This document shows positions 18,311 to 27,215 of a DNA stretch of 64,000 nucleotides, in pieces (position 1 is the stretch's first letter; each line of letters starts with the position of its first letter). The DNA is taken from positions 496,001 to 560,000 of the forward strand of contig CAWDLR010000004.1 of assembly GCA_963803125.1 (NCBI GenBank), given 5' to 3'. Both the position numbers and the translations under genes were made by a program. The stretch is from G963675935 sp963803125 (lineage in GTDB: Bacteria > Planctomycetota > Planctomycetia > Pirellulales > Thermoguttaceae). Under the pieces are notes generated by a model, which ran no database searches, had not been told where the DNA came from, and saw only the letters and a program-made list of their open reading frames with translations.

Positions 18311-21300
18311 AAGCCGAAGTCGCGACTCCTTCGACGTGAGCGCCGAGCCCTCGATCATTGGTGGGCTCACGCGCGAGCAGAAGGACTGTCTCACCGACAT
18401 TCTCGATCGTTACTTGTCGGGGTTGGAAAAGGGCATTCCCGCAAGCAGAGAGGAACTGCTGGCGGCGAATCCCGCGCTGGCCGAGCCGCTGAAGGCGTAT
18501 TTGGATCGCCTGGACGAGTTGCACGGCGCGGCCGTGGGTCTGGCCGGCGGCGATCTTCACAGCGATGAGATTGCGGTCCCGGCCGATGAAGAGAGACGGC
18601 TGGGCGACTTTCGCCTGTTGGGCGAGATCGGCCGCGGCGGCATGGGCGTGGTCTACGAGGCGCAACAGATCTCGCTTGGCCGCCGCGTGGCCTTGAAGGT
18701 GCTGCCGTTTGCCGCCGTCCTGGATTCGCGGCAGATCGCCCGTTTCAAGCACGAAGCCCAAGCCGCCGCCCAACTGGACCATCCCAACATCGTCTCGGTC
18801 TTCGCCGTCGGCATCGACAGGGGCGTACATTACTACGCCATGCAACTGATCGAGGGCCAGCCGCTGGACCGGGCGTTGGCCGAGCTCCGCGGTTCGCCGA
18901 ATTCCGGTCGGCCGGCGAAGCGGACGGAGAGTGCAAGCGTGCTCACGGATGCCGCAGAGGCCATCACCATCGACTACTGCCCGGGGCCCAGCATCGGCAA
19001 AGGGGACAGTCCCATTTTCGTTGACACGAAAATCGGGACAGTCCCCTGCCCGGCGACTCCCGGCTCGCTGCTGACTGCCAAATCGAGCAATCGGCAGGAG
19101 TATTATCGCACGGTGATGCACCTGGGCATCCAGGCCGCCGAGGCGCTGCACGCGGCGCACGAGCACGGCGTGGTGCATCGCGACGTGAAACCCTCGAACC
19201 TGCTGCTCGACGGCAGCGGGAAGCTGTGGGTGACCGACTTCGGCCTGGCCCGCTGCCGCAGCGACGCCCCGGTCACCAGGACCGGCGACCTGGTCGGCAC
19301 GCTCCGCTACATGAGTCCCGAACAGGCGGCGGGAAAGTCGGCCCTGATCGACCAGCGCACCGACGTCTATTCGCTTGGCGTGACCTTGTACGAGCTGCTG
19401 GCGCTGCAACCGGCGTTCTCGGGCGAGGACGGGCCGGCGCTGCTCCGCCAGATCGAACAGCAGGAGCCGCGGCCGCTGCGGCAGTTGCAGCCCAAAGTGC
19501 CGGCCGACCTGGAGACGGTGGTCTTGAAGGCGATGGCGAGACAGCGCGAGGATCGTTACACCACGGCGCAGGAGTTCGCCGACGATCTCCGCCGCGTGCT
19601 GGATGGCCAGCCGACCTTGGCCAAGCCGCCGACGATTGCCGACCGCCTGCGGAAATGGACCCGCCGCCACCGCCGCGCCGTGGCCGCGGCCGCGGCCGTG
19701 TGTCTGCTGGCCATGTTGGGAATGGCGGCGAGCACGCTGATCATCGCCCGCGAAAAAACCAAGGCCGAGCAGAACTACGTCCTGGCCGAAGAGAACTTCC
19801 ACCTGGCCGAAGAGAACTTCCACAAGGCGCAGGAGGCGGTGGAAACGCTGGGCGACTGCGTGGCCGAGGGCTTGGCGGAAGTGCCCGACGCGGCGCAAGT
19901 CCGCGGGGAACTGCTGCGGAAAACGTTGCAGTATTTCACCGAGTTTGCGAATCAGGCCAAGCAGAACCCGGCGCTGCAAGCCGATTTGGCGCTTACGTAC
20001 AGCAAGATCGGCGAGCTCAATGAAGATATCGGCTCGGACCGCAAAGCGATCGCCGCCCACGAGAATGCTATCAAGCTCTTCGAGGAATTGGCCGCCGGCG
20101 ATCCGCGCAAATCGGACTACCGCCGCCGCCTGGCCATCAGCGAGAACAATCTCGCCCTGCTGTTGGGCCGTTCGGGACGGATCGAACCCGCCCGCCAGGC
20201 CTATCGCGACGCCATTCGCTTGCAGGAGAAGCTGGTCGAGGAGTCGGGCAGTGCGGCTCTCTACTTGGCGGATCTGGCCCTCTCGAACGGCAACTTCGCC
20301 AAGCTGCAAAGCGAAACCGGGCAGCGTGCGGAGGCCGAGGCGTTGTTCGGTGAGGCGATCGGCCTGCAAGAGCGGGTGTTGCTGGCCCAGCCGCAAGAGC
20401 CCAAGACTCTGCGGAACCTGGCCGCCTCGCTCAACAATCTCAGCGAGCTCTGCGTCGATGCCGATCCTCCGCGAGCGGCGCAGTTGCGGGAAAGGGCGCT
20501 GGCCTATCAGACCAAAGCGGCGGACCTGCAGCCCGGCGAACCGAAGTATCGCCACGACCTGGCGGTAACGCACGACAATCTCGGCGAACTGCAATCGCGG
20601 CAAGGCCGCTTCGCCGCCGCCGCCGCCTCCTATGCCAAGGCCGTCGGCATCCAGCGGGAGTTGATCCGCGCCGCTCCCGCGCGGAACTCCTACCGCCACG
20701 ATCTCGCCGTGAGTTACAGCAACCTCGGCTTGGCGGAAACTCGGCTGCACCGAACCGCCGACGCGGAACACTCGTTCCGGCAGTCCCTCGGCTTGCAGGA
20801 GGCGCTGGTGCGGCAGAATCCCGGCGACCTGGAACTGCGGAGCCACCTCGGCGGCATCTACAACAACTTGGGAATGCTCGTGGAGCAACTTCGCCGCGAC
20901 GGCGAAGCGGCCGATGACTATCAGCACGCCGTCGAGCATCAGCGGTTCGCGCAAAGCCATGCGCCCCAGGTGTCGCAGTACCGGCTGTTCCTGAGCAACC
21001 ACTACTACAACTACGCCCGCGTCCTGCGCCGGCTTGGACGTGCCGACGAGGCGGTCCGCGTCGCCCTGCTCCGCCGAGAATTGTGGCCCCACGATCCGCA
21101 ACACTTGTACGCCGTGGCCGAAGAGCTTGCCGCGGCGACGGGTTTGCTGGCCCATTCCGCGCGGGGCGACGTCAGCGCGGCGCAGTGCGCCCAGTTCGCC
21201 GTCGAGACGCTGCGGAAGGCGAAAGCCGCCGGCTGGAAGCCGCCGGCAAACGGCGATTGGAGCAAGTCGTTTGCGGCCGTGAAGGATCGGCCGGGCTTCG

Positions 21301-21320
21301 CGGAATTGGTCAAGAGATGA
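18294..21320 (+). CDS. Transmembrane Ser/Thr protein kinase with TPR-like sensor tail
   Basis: This 1008-residue kinase has an N-terminal segment typical of the sigma-linked group, then a Hanks-type kinase domain from about residue 100. It shows GEIGRGGMGVVYEA (Gly loop), VALKVL (ATP Lys), HRDVKPSN (catalytic loop), DFGLA and MSPEQ. One transmembrane helix at about 463-482 separates it from an exported alpha-helical tail with many TPR-like repeats of 42-50 residues. Between the kinase lobes (before helix E) there is an unusual 60-70 residue insertion; residues 237-251 are encoded by the palindromic element at 19002-19046. The kinase is expected to signal envelope stimuli to the overlapping sigma factor, by inference from gene order. 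Confidence 0.93.
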   Translation: MSQSSRSRSRDSFDVSAEPSIIGGLTREQKDCLTDILDRYLSGLEKGIPASREELLAANPALAEPLKAYLDRLDELHGAAVGLAGGDLHSDEIAVPADEERRLGDFRLLGEIGRGGMGVVYEAQQISLGRRVALKVLPFAAVLDSRQIARFKHEAQAAAQLDHPNIVSVFAVGIDRGVHYYAMQLIEGQPLDRALAELRGSPNSGRPAKRTESASVLTDAAEAITIDYCPGPSIGKGDSPIFVDTKIGTVPCPATPGSLLTAKSSNRQEYYRTVMHLGIQAAEALHAAHEHGVVHRDVKPSNLLLDGSGKLWVTDFGLARCRSDAPVTRTGDLVGTLRYMSPEQAAGKSALIDQRTDVYSLGVTLYELLALQPAFSGEDGPALLRQIEQQEPRPLRQLQPKVPADLETVVLKAMARQREDRYTTAQEFADDLRRVLDGQPTLAKPPTIADRLRKWTRRHRRAVAAAAAVCLLAMLGMAASTLIIAREKTKAEQNYVLAEENFHLAEENFHKAQEAVETLGDCVAEGLAEVPDAAQVRGELLRKTLQYFTEFANQAKQNPALQADLALTYSKIGELNEDIGSDRKAIAAHENAIKLFEELAAGDPRKSDYRRRLAISENNLALLLGRSGRIEPARQAYRDAIRLQEKLVEESGSAALYLADLALSNGNFAKLQSETGQRAEAEALFGEAIGLQERVLLAQPQEPKTLRNLAASLNNLSELCVDADPPRAAQLRERALAYQTKAADLQPGEPKYRHDLAVTHDNLGELQSRQGRFAAAAASYAKAVGIQRELIRAAPARNSYRHDLAVSYSNLGLAETRLHRTADAEHSFRQSLGLQEALVRQNPGDLELRSHLGGIYNNLGMLVEQLRRDGEAADDYQHAVEHQRFAQSHAPQVSQYRLFLSNHYYNYARVLRRLGRADEAVRVALLRRELWPHDPQHLYAVAEELAAATGLLAHSARGDVSAAQCAQFAVETLRKAKAAGWKPPANGDWSKSFAAVKDRPGFAELVKR
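19002..19046. repeat. 45-bp palindromic element (GGGGACAGTCCC family) inside the kinase gene
   Basis: GGGGACAGTCCC-ATTTTCG and CGAAAAT-C-GGGACAGTCCCC form a hairpin around TTGACA. The element is translated as GDSPIFVDTKIGTVP within the kinase domain. It is 45/45 identical to the reverse complement of 9988-10032 and differs from 44709-44753 only in the loop. Confidence 0.9.
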
Positions 21321-21342
21321 CGGCGAACAAGGAGTCAATGCC

Positions 21343-22926
21343 ATGGCGGAGAACCGAAAACCACCGACAGACCGCTCGCAGAAGCGGCAGTCGGGCCGTC
21401 GCCAACTGCGATTCGAGCCCTTGGAGTCGCGATCGCTCTTGTCGGCGATCGCCGTGACTGCGCCGGCAGCGCATCGCAACCCGCCGTCGCTCGGCTGGTT
21501 GCCGCAGCGGAACGAGATCGTCACCCCGGCGGCAATCGGCCAGGGCGTGGGCTGGTCCGAGCAGGTCGGATCATCTCGCCAGCCTGTCTCCGCGGGCGGC
21601 CTCGACAGTCTGATCTCGACCCCGATGGCGGCATCGCCGGACGGGCGTCTGCTGGCGGGACGCGAATTGGGCAATGCGCCCCCGGCTTTACCCACGCAGC
21701 TCTACGACCTGATTGCCGAGTCGATGGTGACGATGGAGCGGTTGTCGCCGTACGGTACGATGTCGCCGCTCGGCGTGCCGGGTGCATCTTACGATCTGAT
21801 GCACGTAGCCGACAGTCCGGCCGGGGTGGATCGACCGGAAGAACCAAGCGGACAGTCCGATTCGATGGCGGCGGCGGTGTCAACGATGCCTCTGTCCATC
21901 GAGATGATCCTTGCTGGCCCGACGGCTTATTCGGTTACGTATGGCGGAGCGCCGAGTGGCCACAGCGGGATCGCGCTGGCGCAATTCTTGCCCAGCCGCT
22001 CCGCCGCTCCGCCGGCGGGCGGCAACGCCGCCCGTGGCTTCGCGTCTTTCCCAGGCGGCCGCTCCGATACGTCCGGCGGCGAAGGCGGCGGCGCCAGATC
22101 GAGCGCGGCGCTATCATCGATGCCGGCGCTATCGACGAGCTTAGGCAGTGGGAGCAATTCCGCCGCTCCGCCTGCTTCCACATCGGACTTTGGTTCGAGG
22201 GCGAGTGCCGGCACCGCCGGTTCGCTGTCCGCCGATTCGTCCAACGACGCGGAAGGCGGTTATGTCGATATTGGCAACATGCCGGGGGCGTCCGGGCTGC
22301 TGAGTCCTGCCCGGCAGTCGCCGATCGAGGGTCTCGACGATGGCAGCGTCGGCGATCCCGTGAGCAGCGGCGGGCCTGCGGGAGATGCGCCGCGCGATGG
22401 CGTGGGCGTTGTCAAGGACGACCCGCAACCGGCGGATGCACATGCCGATGACGTTGCCCCGCTCGATTTGGCCGAGCAAGCGTCCGCTCCTTCGCCGTCG
22501 AACGCTGCGGAAGGCGGCATGGTCGCATTGGCGGTCGCCGCGCCGCAAGACGCCCAACCGGTCTCCACGGAATCGCCGCAGCCCGGCGGGGCTCTTCCCA
22601 ACATGCAAGAGATCGAATTGGACAACGGATTGGGGCTTTTCCACGCCTTCGAATTGGCCACGGCGCCGCTTCAACTCGGCAACCGGGCCGCAGAGGGCTC
22701 GGAGAAGACGAGCGAGACCGGCAGGCCGTCTGCGGCCGACGCCTTGCCAATGCCGCCCGCCCACTCCGCGGTGAAGCCGGCCAAGTCCGAGGACAACGAT
22801 CTCGGTGAAGAAGTCGGGCTGCGACCTGTTGCACTTTCCTCCGTCGTCTTCGCCGCGATGCTCGTGCCGGTGGCCAACGCCGGCCGGGCAAGAGGATCCT
22901 CCGACCGCCGTCGGTCGTCGCCCTGA
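21343..22926 (+). CDS. Low-complexity secreted protein with LExR motif, third gene of the sigma-kinase operon
   Basis: The start lies 22 bases after the kinase stop, with AAGGAGTC upstream, so it is in the same transcript. The 527-residue protein opens with basic residues and LRFEPLESRSLLS (about 23-35), the planctomycete export-associated motif. The rest is Ala/Ser/Pro/Gly-rich without a recognisable domain, ending with a hydrophobic segment (SSVVFAAMLVPVANAG) and basic tail, which could be a C-terminal membrane anchor. It may be the target or exported partner of the kinase signalling pair; this rests on position only. Confidence 0.7.
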   Translation: MAENRKPPTDRSQKRQSGRRQLRFEPLESRSLLSAIAVTAPAAHRNPPSLGWLPQRNEIVTPAAIGQGVGWSEQVGSSRQPVSAGGLDSLISTPMAASPDGRLLAGRELGNAPPALPTQLYDLIAESMVTMERLSPYGTMSPLGVPGASYDLMHVADSPAGVDRPEEPSGQSDSMAAAVSTMPLSIEMILAGPTAYSVTYGGAPSGHSGIALAQFLPSRSAAPPAGGNAARGFASFPGGRSDTSGGEGGGARSSAALSSMPALSTSLGSGSNSAAPPASTSDFGSRASAGTAGSLSADSSNDAEGGYVDIGNMPGASGLLSPARQSPIEGLDDGSVGDPVSSGGPAGDAPRDGVGVVKDDPQPADAHADDVAPLDLAEQASAPSPSNAAEGGMVALAVAAPQDAQPVSTESPQPGGALPNMQEIELDNGLGLFHAFELATAPLQLGNRAAEGSEKTSETGRPSAADALPMPPAHSAVKPAKSEDNDLGEEVGLRPVALSSVVFAAMLVPVANAGRARGSSDRRRSSP

Positions 22927-22995
22927 CGATTCCAACGCAGCCAATCGGTCGGCCGCGGCGGAGAGGTCGTAAGCATTCACGGGCCGTAACCAGAG

Positions 22996-23069
22996 GGGGA
23001 CGGAGGAGGTTCTCGGCGACAGACTTTTCGACAAGGGAAGATATTTTCCCGAAAACCTCCTCCGTCCCC
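22996..23069. repeat. Inverted repeat GGGGACGGAGGAGGTT ... AACCTCCTCCGTCCCC
   Basis: Perfect 16-bp arms at 22996-23011 and 23054-23069 flank 42 bases that contain further partial pairing (GGGAAGATATTTTCCC at 23034-23049). It lies downstream of the sigma-kinase operon and could form a strong terminator-like hairpin, although no T-run follows. The rest of the gap 22927-23240 holds no gene. Confidence 0.75.
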
Positions 23070-23148
23070 TTCCCGCCGTGTGGACGGTCACTTTGCTGTA
23101 AATCCGTTCGAGGTCGATCTGACGCTCGCCGCCACTGGAGTGCCCGTG

Positions 23149-23154
23149 TATAAT
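23149..23154 (+). promoter_or_regulatory. Possible -10 box (TATAAT) for the 23241 gene
   Basis: A perfect TATAAT stands about 90 bases upstream of the ATG at 23241, in GC-rich surroundings. No good -35 is seen 16-18 bases upstream, so the assignment is tentative. Confidence 0.3.
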
Positions 23155-23240
23155 TGCCGGTAAAGGGCCGTGGGCGCGAGAGAACGAGAATCCCACGGAA
23201 GGCACATGAGCGGGAGAGCAGTTGTCGGCGGAGGTGTTCG

Positions 23241-24011
23241 ATGACGAAGCGAGTCATTTGGGGATGTTGCGCGATTCTTGCGCTGGGCACTGTCCTATCT
23301 GTTCCGAGCGTGGCCAGAGCGCATTGGTCGCGTCTGGCGCGGTATATGCAACAGCTCCGCAAGCAGCAAGCGGCGTCAACCGCCGAACCGGTCAGTTTCC
23401 AGGGAGTCGTGCAGAGCGCCACCTCCAAGCAAATTGAAGTTCTCGTCGATAGGCCGTCAGATCGTGACAACAAGGATGGCAAGAACAAGAAGGCGCCGCA
23501 CGGAAAGTGGTCGGTGCTTCTGCCGCCCGATACGCCGATCCACGTGAAAGGGGAGGCGACGCCCGATTATCTTCACTCCGGTCTAGTGGTTCAGTTCACC
23601 GTTCCCGAGGAGAACAAGGAGACGGTGGCGACCGTCCACGAGTTGACGATTGTGACGGCCGCGTCGCGCAAACATGCCCATCGAACCCCGGCGGCAAGCA
23701 AACCAACCCACGGCAGCAGCGATTCTGCGGCATCGGCCGCCAAATCGGAAGGGCGAACCGTCGTCGGCCAACTTGGCCATTTCCATGACCAGAAGTGGCC
23801 GGTGCTGGTTGAAGGCAAGACCTGGCACGTGGAATTGGCCGACGACGTCAAGATCAATGTCGCTTTTGCCGGCAGCCGTTTTGTTGGCAACGGCGACAAG
23901 ATCACGGTCCAGGGCGAAATGGTCCACGGCAAGCCGGGCGTTTGCAGCGCTACCGATGTCGAGGTAACGCTCAGCAAACCGCTCAGCGCCTCCCACGAGG
24001 CGAAGAAGTAA
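23241..24011 (+). CDS. Exported protein of unknown function with two OB-like repeats
   Basis: ATG 23241 follows GGCGGAGG, and the first 27 residues form a signal peptide (ILALGTVLSVPSVARA). The 256-residue protein has two similar halves, each with a short stretch of the type F-x-G-V/Q-L-x..(K)..V-L-V-(D/E)...W-x-V-L/E-L-x-x-D. Each is followed by a conclusion such as LVVQFTV or DKITVQGEM, which resembles OB-fold or nucleic-acid/metal-binding (BOF) beta barrels. The halves are joined by a His/Ser/Ala-rich linker. This is inference from pattern only; no family is certain. Confidence 0.7.
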   Translation: MTKRVIWGCCAILALGTVLSVPSVARAHWSRLARYMQQLRKQQAASTAEPVSFQGVVQSATSKQIEVLVDRPSDRDNKDGKNKKAPHGKWSVLLPPDTPIHVKGEATPDYLHSGLVVQFTVPEENKETVATVHELTIVTAASRKHAHRTPAASKPTHGSSDSAASAAKSEGRTVVGQLGHFHDQKWPVLVEGKTWHVELADDVKINVAFAGSRFVGNGDKITVQGEMVHGKPGVCSATDVEVTLSKPLSASHEAKK

Positions 24012-24089
24012 CACGACATGGACGACGGTACGATCCAGTTCTGCCGGAGCCCCGAAGTTGTCGGCAAGAAGGTCAAGGCGGCGCTGGGC

Positions 24090-27000
24090 TCAGACTGCCG
24101 TTGATCGCCGCAAGACCAGGTAGCCCACGGGCACCAACAGCCGCGTCAGCAGCATGTTGGCGATCAGGCCGCCGATAACCGCGATCGCCAGCGGCTGCTG
24201 CATCTGCGCTCCCGGACCGAAGGCGAATGCCAGCGGGGCCAGGCCGAAGATGGTGGCAAGTCCTGTCATCAGAATGGGACGGAATCGCGTGCGGCCGGCG
24301 CGGAGCAGGGCCTCGGCCAACGGCACGCCCGATTTCGACAATTGCCCGATGTACTCGATCAAGATGATCCCGTTCTTCACGTCGAGCCCGATCAACAGGA
24401 TCATCCCCATGAACGACGACACGTTCAGCGGCGTACGGGTGATCCACAGGGCCGCCAGGGCGCAGGCGAGCGAGACCGGCTGCGAGAGGAAGATCAACAG
24501 CGGCAGCAAGAGGCTGCGGAACTGAAAGCCCAGCACCAGAAAGACGATGGTCGAAGCCACCGCGAGCACGGCCAGCAGACTGCCGAAGGCCTCCTGCTGC
24601 GCCCGATAGTTGCCGGCCAGCTCCCAGCGGTATCCGGCGGGGAACTTCAACGCGGCCAGGCGAGTCTCCAATTCCCGGTTCAGGCTTCCCAGATCACGGT
24701 CGCCCAGTTCGGCGGTCACGGTGATTACCGGCTGCTGGTTCTCGCGCCACAATTCGTTGGGCGTGCGCAAGAGCGCGATCGAGGCGAGCTGCCCCAGCGG
24801 TACGAAGCCCGGGCCGCCGGGCGATCCGGCCGGCGTCGAGCCATCGGCCCCGGCGAGTGGCGGCAGACGGATCGGCAGCTCGGGCAACCGCTTGCGGTCG
24901 GACCGCACGGCATCCGGGCAGCGAACGCGGATGTTCATGATGCGGTCCTGGTCGGGCAGCGTGGCGGCCACCTGGCCGTAAAGCGCGGCGTACACCTGGT
25001 TCTCCACGTCGAGAGTCGTCAAACCCACCCGCGCCGTCGCGGCGCGGTCGGGGCGGACCACGATGTCGGGATTGCCGAAAGAGACGTGGGTGTTGACGTC
25101 CGTGCCGCCGGCCTGCTCGACCACCCGACCGGCCTCTTCGGCCAGCCGCCGCAACACCGTCCGGTCCGGGCCGAAGAGCTTGACTTCGACCGGCCGCTGC
25201 ACGCTGTTGAGGTCGTTGATCTGGTCCTGCACCAGCGGCACGAACTCGATCTCCAATTCGGGGACCTCGTTGGCCAAGCGGCCGCGCAGCCCGTCGATAA
25301 TGCTCTCCATCGACGGACGTTGGGCGGAGGGCTTGAGGCTTACGAGGATGTCGCCGCGAAAGGCCTCCGTGGCGAACAGGCCGTTCTCCGCGCCGGTGCG
25401 GCGGATATAGCCGTCGATCTCGCGGGTCCGGGCCAGCACGGCCTCGACGCGGTGCAGCATCTTGTCGGTTTGACCGAGCGAAGTGCCCACCGGCGCCCAG
25501 TAATCGAGAATGAACGCCCCTTCGTCCATCTCCGGCATGAAGCCCGATTCCAGATGATGGTACAACCACCAACCCGGCACGCCGGCCAAAAGCGCCAAGA
25601 GGATCGTGACCCGCGGAAACCGCAAGCCCCGTCGCAACAGCCCTTCGTAACCGTTCGCCAGCACGCGATAGATCGGCCCGGTCGCAGGCATGCGGCGATG
25701 TGCGAGGAAACGGGCGGCCAGCACGGGAATTACCGTGAGACTGATGACCATCGAGACCAAGAGCGCGATCGCCAACGCGAGACTGAGCGACTGAAAGAAC
25801 TGGCCCACCACGCCGTGGACGAAAGCCAAGGGCACAAAGACGAGGATCGTCGTCAGGGTCGATCCGATCACCGCGCCGCTGATCTCCTTGCTTGCCCGGT
25901 CGATGGCCTCGTCGCCCGATTGCCCTTCGGCCAGGTGCCGGGCGATGTTCTCGATCACCACCACCGAATCGTCGATGATCAGCCCGATGGCGACGGCCAG
26001 GCCGCCCAACGACATCAGATTCAGCGTGTCGCCGGCCAGGTGCAGGAAGACGAAAGTGACCAGCAGGCTCAACGGGATGGACGATGCGGCGATTGCCGTC
26101 GCCCGCAGGTTCTTAAGGAAGCCGAAGAGGATCAGCACGCTGAAAAACCCGCCGATGAGGATGGCGTCGCGGACGTTGGCGATCGACGTCCGCACCAGCA
26201 GGCCCTGGTCGTAGACCGGCGTGATCTTCACCCCGGGCGGGGCCGATTTCCGCGCATCGGCCAGAACGACGGCCAACTCGCGGGAAATCGCCAGCGCGTT
26301 GCCGTGCAGGCGATGAAATACCGTCAGCGCCACCGCACTGCCCCCGTTGGCGCGGACGGCCACCATGCGGTCTTCGTGAGAAACCACGACGCGCCCCAGG
26401 TCCTTCACGCGGATCCACTGGCCGTTGCGGTGGTCGACGACGTAGTTCTCCAGATCCAACGGCTTGGCGGCCTGGGTGTCGGTAACGACCTGATATTGCA
26501 GCTTGTCGGGGTCGATCCGGCCGACCGCCCGCAGACGGTGCTCCTTGCCGAGCCGATCCGCCACGTCGGCCAGCGACAGGCCGGCGGCCGCCAGTCGCTC
26601 GGGGCTGATTTCGACGACGACCTCGCGGACGTCGCCGCCTTGGACTGCAACGTAGGAGACGTCGTCGATGCGGCTGATTCGCGGACGGAGATCGTAGTAG
26701 GCGTATTCGCGCAGCGCCGCCGGATCGCGGCCACCGGTCACCACGAAGGAGATGATCGGGAAGATCGAGGGCGTCTGCCGCTCGACCAGCAGGCTGGTGC
26801 CCGGCGGGAACTGGCTGCCGATTTCCGCCACTCGGGCGCGAACATCGTTGAGCGCCTGGATCATGTCGCAGCCGGGGGTGAAGTGGATGTCGATTTGCAC
26901 CGCCCCGCGGATCGTCTTCGAGCATACCCGATTGACCCCCAGCACCACGCTCACCGCCTCTTCGATCGGGCGGGTGACCGAGATTTCCAGGTTTTGCACG

Positions 27001-27215
27001 GCCAGGCCCGGCGTCTCGACGATCACGGAAATCCGCGGAAAGGCGACCTCGGGATAGATGCCGCTGGGCATTTGCAGCATCAGCACGGCGCCAAACGCCG
27101 CCAGCGCGAAGATCGCGAACAGGATCAACCCGAAGTACGGCCGGGCCAGCGAGACGAAGTTCCGCGGTCGCCGCGCGGGCTCGGATTCGGTGTGCAACCC
27201 GCTCTGGATGCTCAT
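24090..27215 (-). CDS. RND efflux transporter, inner-membrane pump subunit
   Basis: The 1041-residue protein is a complete RND pump: first membrane helix at about 28-48, large periplasmic loop, helices 2-6 with LNLMSLGGLAVAIGLIIDDSVVVIENI (the DD pair of the proton relay), second loop and helices 7-12 near the C-terminus. The DD pair and ERQTPSIFPIISF-type porter sequences fit the hydrophobe/amphiphile or multidrug class better than the CusA heavy-metal class, which usually has DGAVV here. The substrate is not determined. ATG 27215 overlaps the stop of the adaptor gene (ATGA), so the two are translationally coupled. Confidence 0.93.
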   Translation of the reverse strand: MSIQSGLHTESEPARRPRNFVSLARPYFGLILFAIFALAAFGAVLMLQMPSGIYPEVAFPRISVIVETPGLAVQNLEISVTRPIEEAVSVVLGVNRVCSKTIRGAVQIDIHFTPGCDMIQALNDVRARVAEIGSQFPPGTSLLVERQTPSIFPIISFVVTGGRDPAALREYAYYDLRPRISRIDDVSYVAVQGGDVREVVVEISPERLAAAGLSLADVADRLGKEHRLRAVGRIDPDKLQYQVVTDTQAAKPLDLENYVVDHRNGQWIRVKDLGRVVVSHEDRMVAVRANGGSAVALTVFHRLHGNALAISRELAVVLADARKSAPPGVKITPVYDQGLLVRTSIANVRDAILIGGFFSVLILFGFLKNLRATAIAASSIPLSLLVTFVFLHLAGDTLNLMSLGGLAVAIGLIIDDSVVVIENIARHLAEGQSGDEAIDRASKEISGAVIGSTLTTILVFVPLAFVHGVVGQFFQSLSLALAIALLVSMVISLTVIPVLAARFLAHRRMPATGPIYRVLANGYEGLLRRGLRFPRVTILLALLAGVPGWWLYHHLESGFMPEMDEGAFILDYWAPVGTSLGQTDKMLHRVEAVLARTREIDGYIRRTGAENGLFATEAFRGDILVSLKPSAQRPSMESIIDGLRGRLANEVPELEIEFVPLVQDQINDLNSVQRPVEVKLFGPDRTVLRRLAEEAGRVVEQAGGTDVNTHVSFGNPDIVVRPDRAATARVGLTTLDVENQVYAALYGQVAATLPDQDRIMNIRVRCPDAVRSDRKRLPELPIRLPPLAGADGSTPAGSPGGPGFVPLGQLASIALLRTPNELWRENQQPVITVTAELGDRDLGSLNRELETRLAALKFPAGYRWELAGNYRAQQEAFGSLLAVLAVASTIVFLVLGFQFRSLLLPLLIFLSQPVSLACALAALWITRTPLNVSSFMGMILLIGLDVKNGIILIEYIGQLSKSGVPLAEALLRAGRTRFRPILMTGLATIFGLAPLAFAFGPGAQMQQPLAIAVIGGLIANMLLTRLLVPVGYLVLRRSTAV

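Noticed and set aside
18282..21695. Long open frame (over 1100 codons) on the minus strand opposite the kinase gene
   Set aside because: It is antisense to clear kinase motifs. High GC with biased third positions gives long shadow frames in this genome, and the product is Gln/Arg/Gly-rich with no domain.
24018..24104. 28-codon frame MDDGTIQFCRSPEVVGKK... between the exported protein gene and the RND pump gene
   Set aside because: It is short, without a ribosome-binding site, and overlaps the end of the pump gene. It may be a gene remnant, but nothing proves it is expressed.
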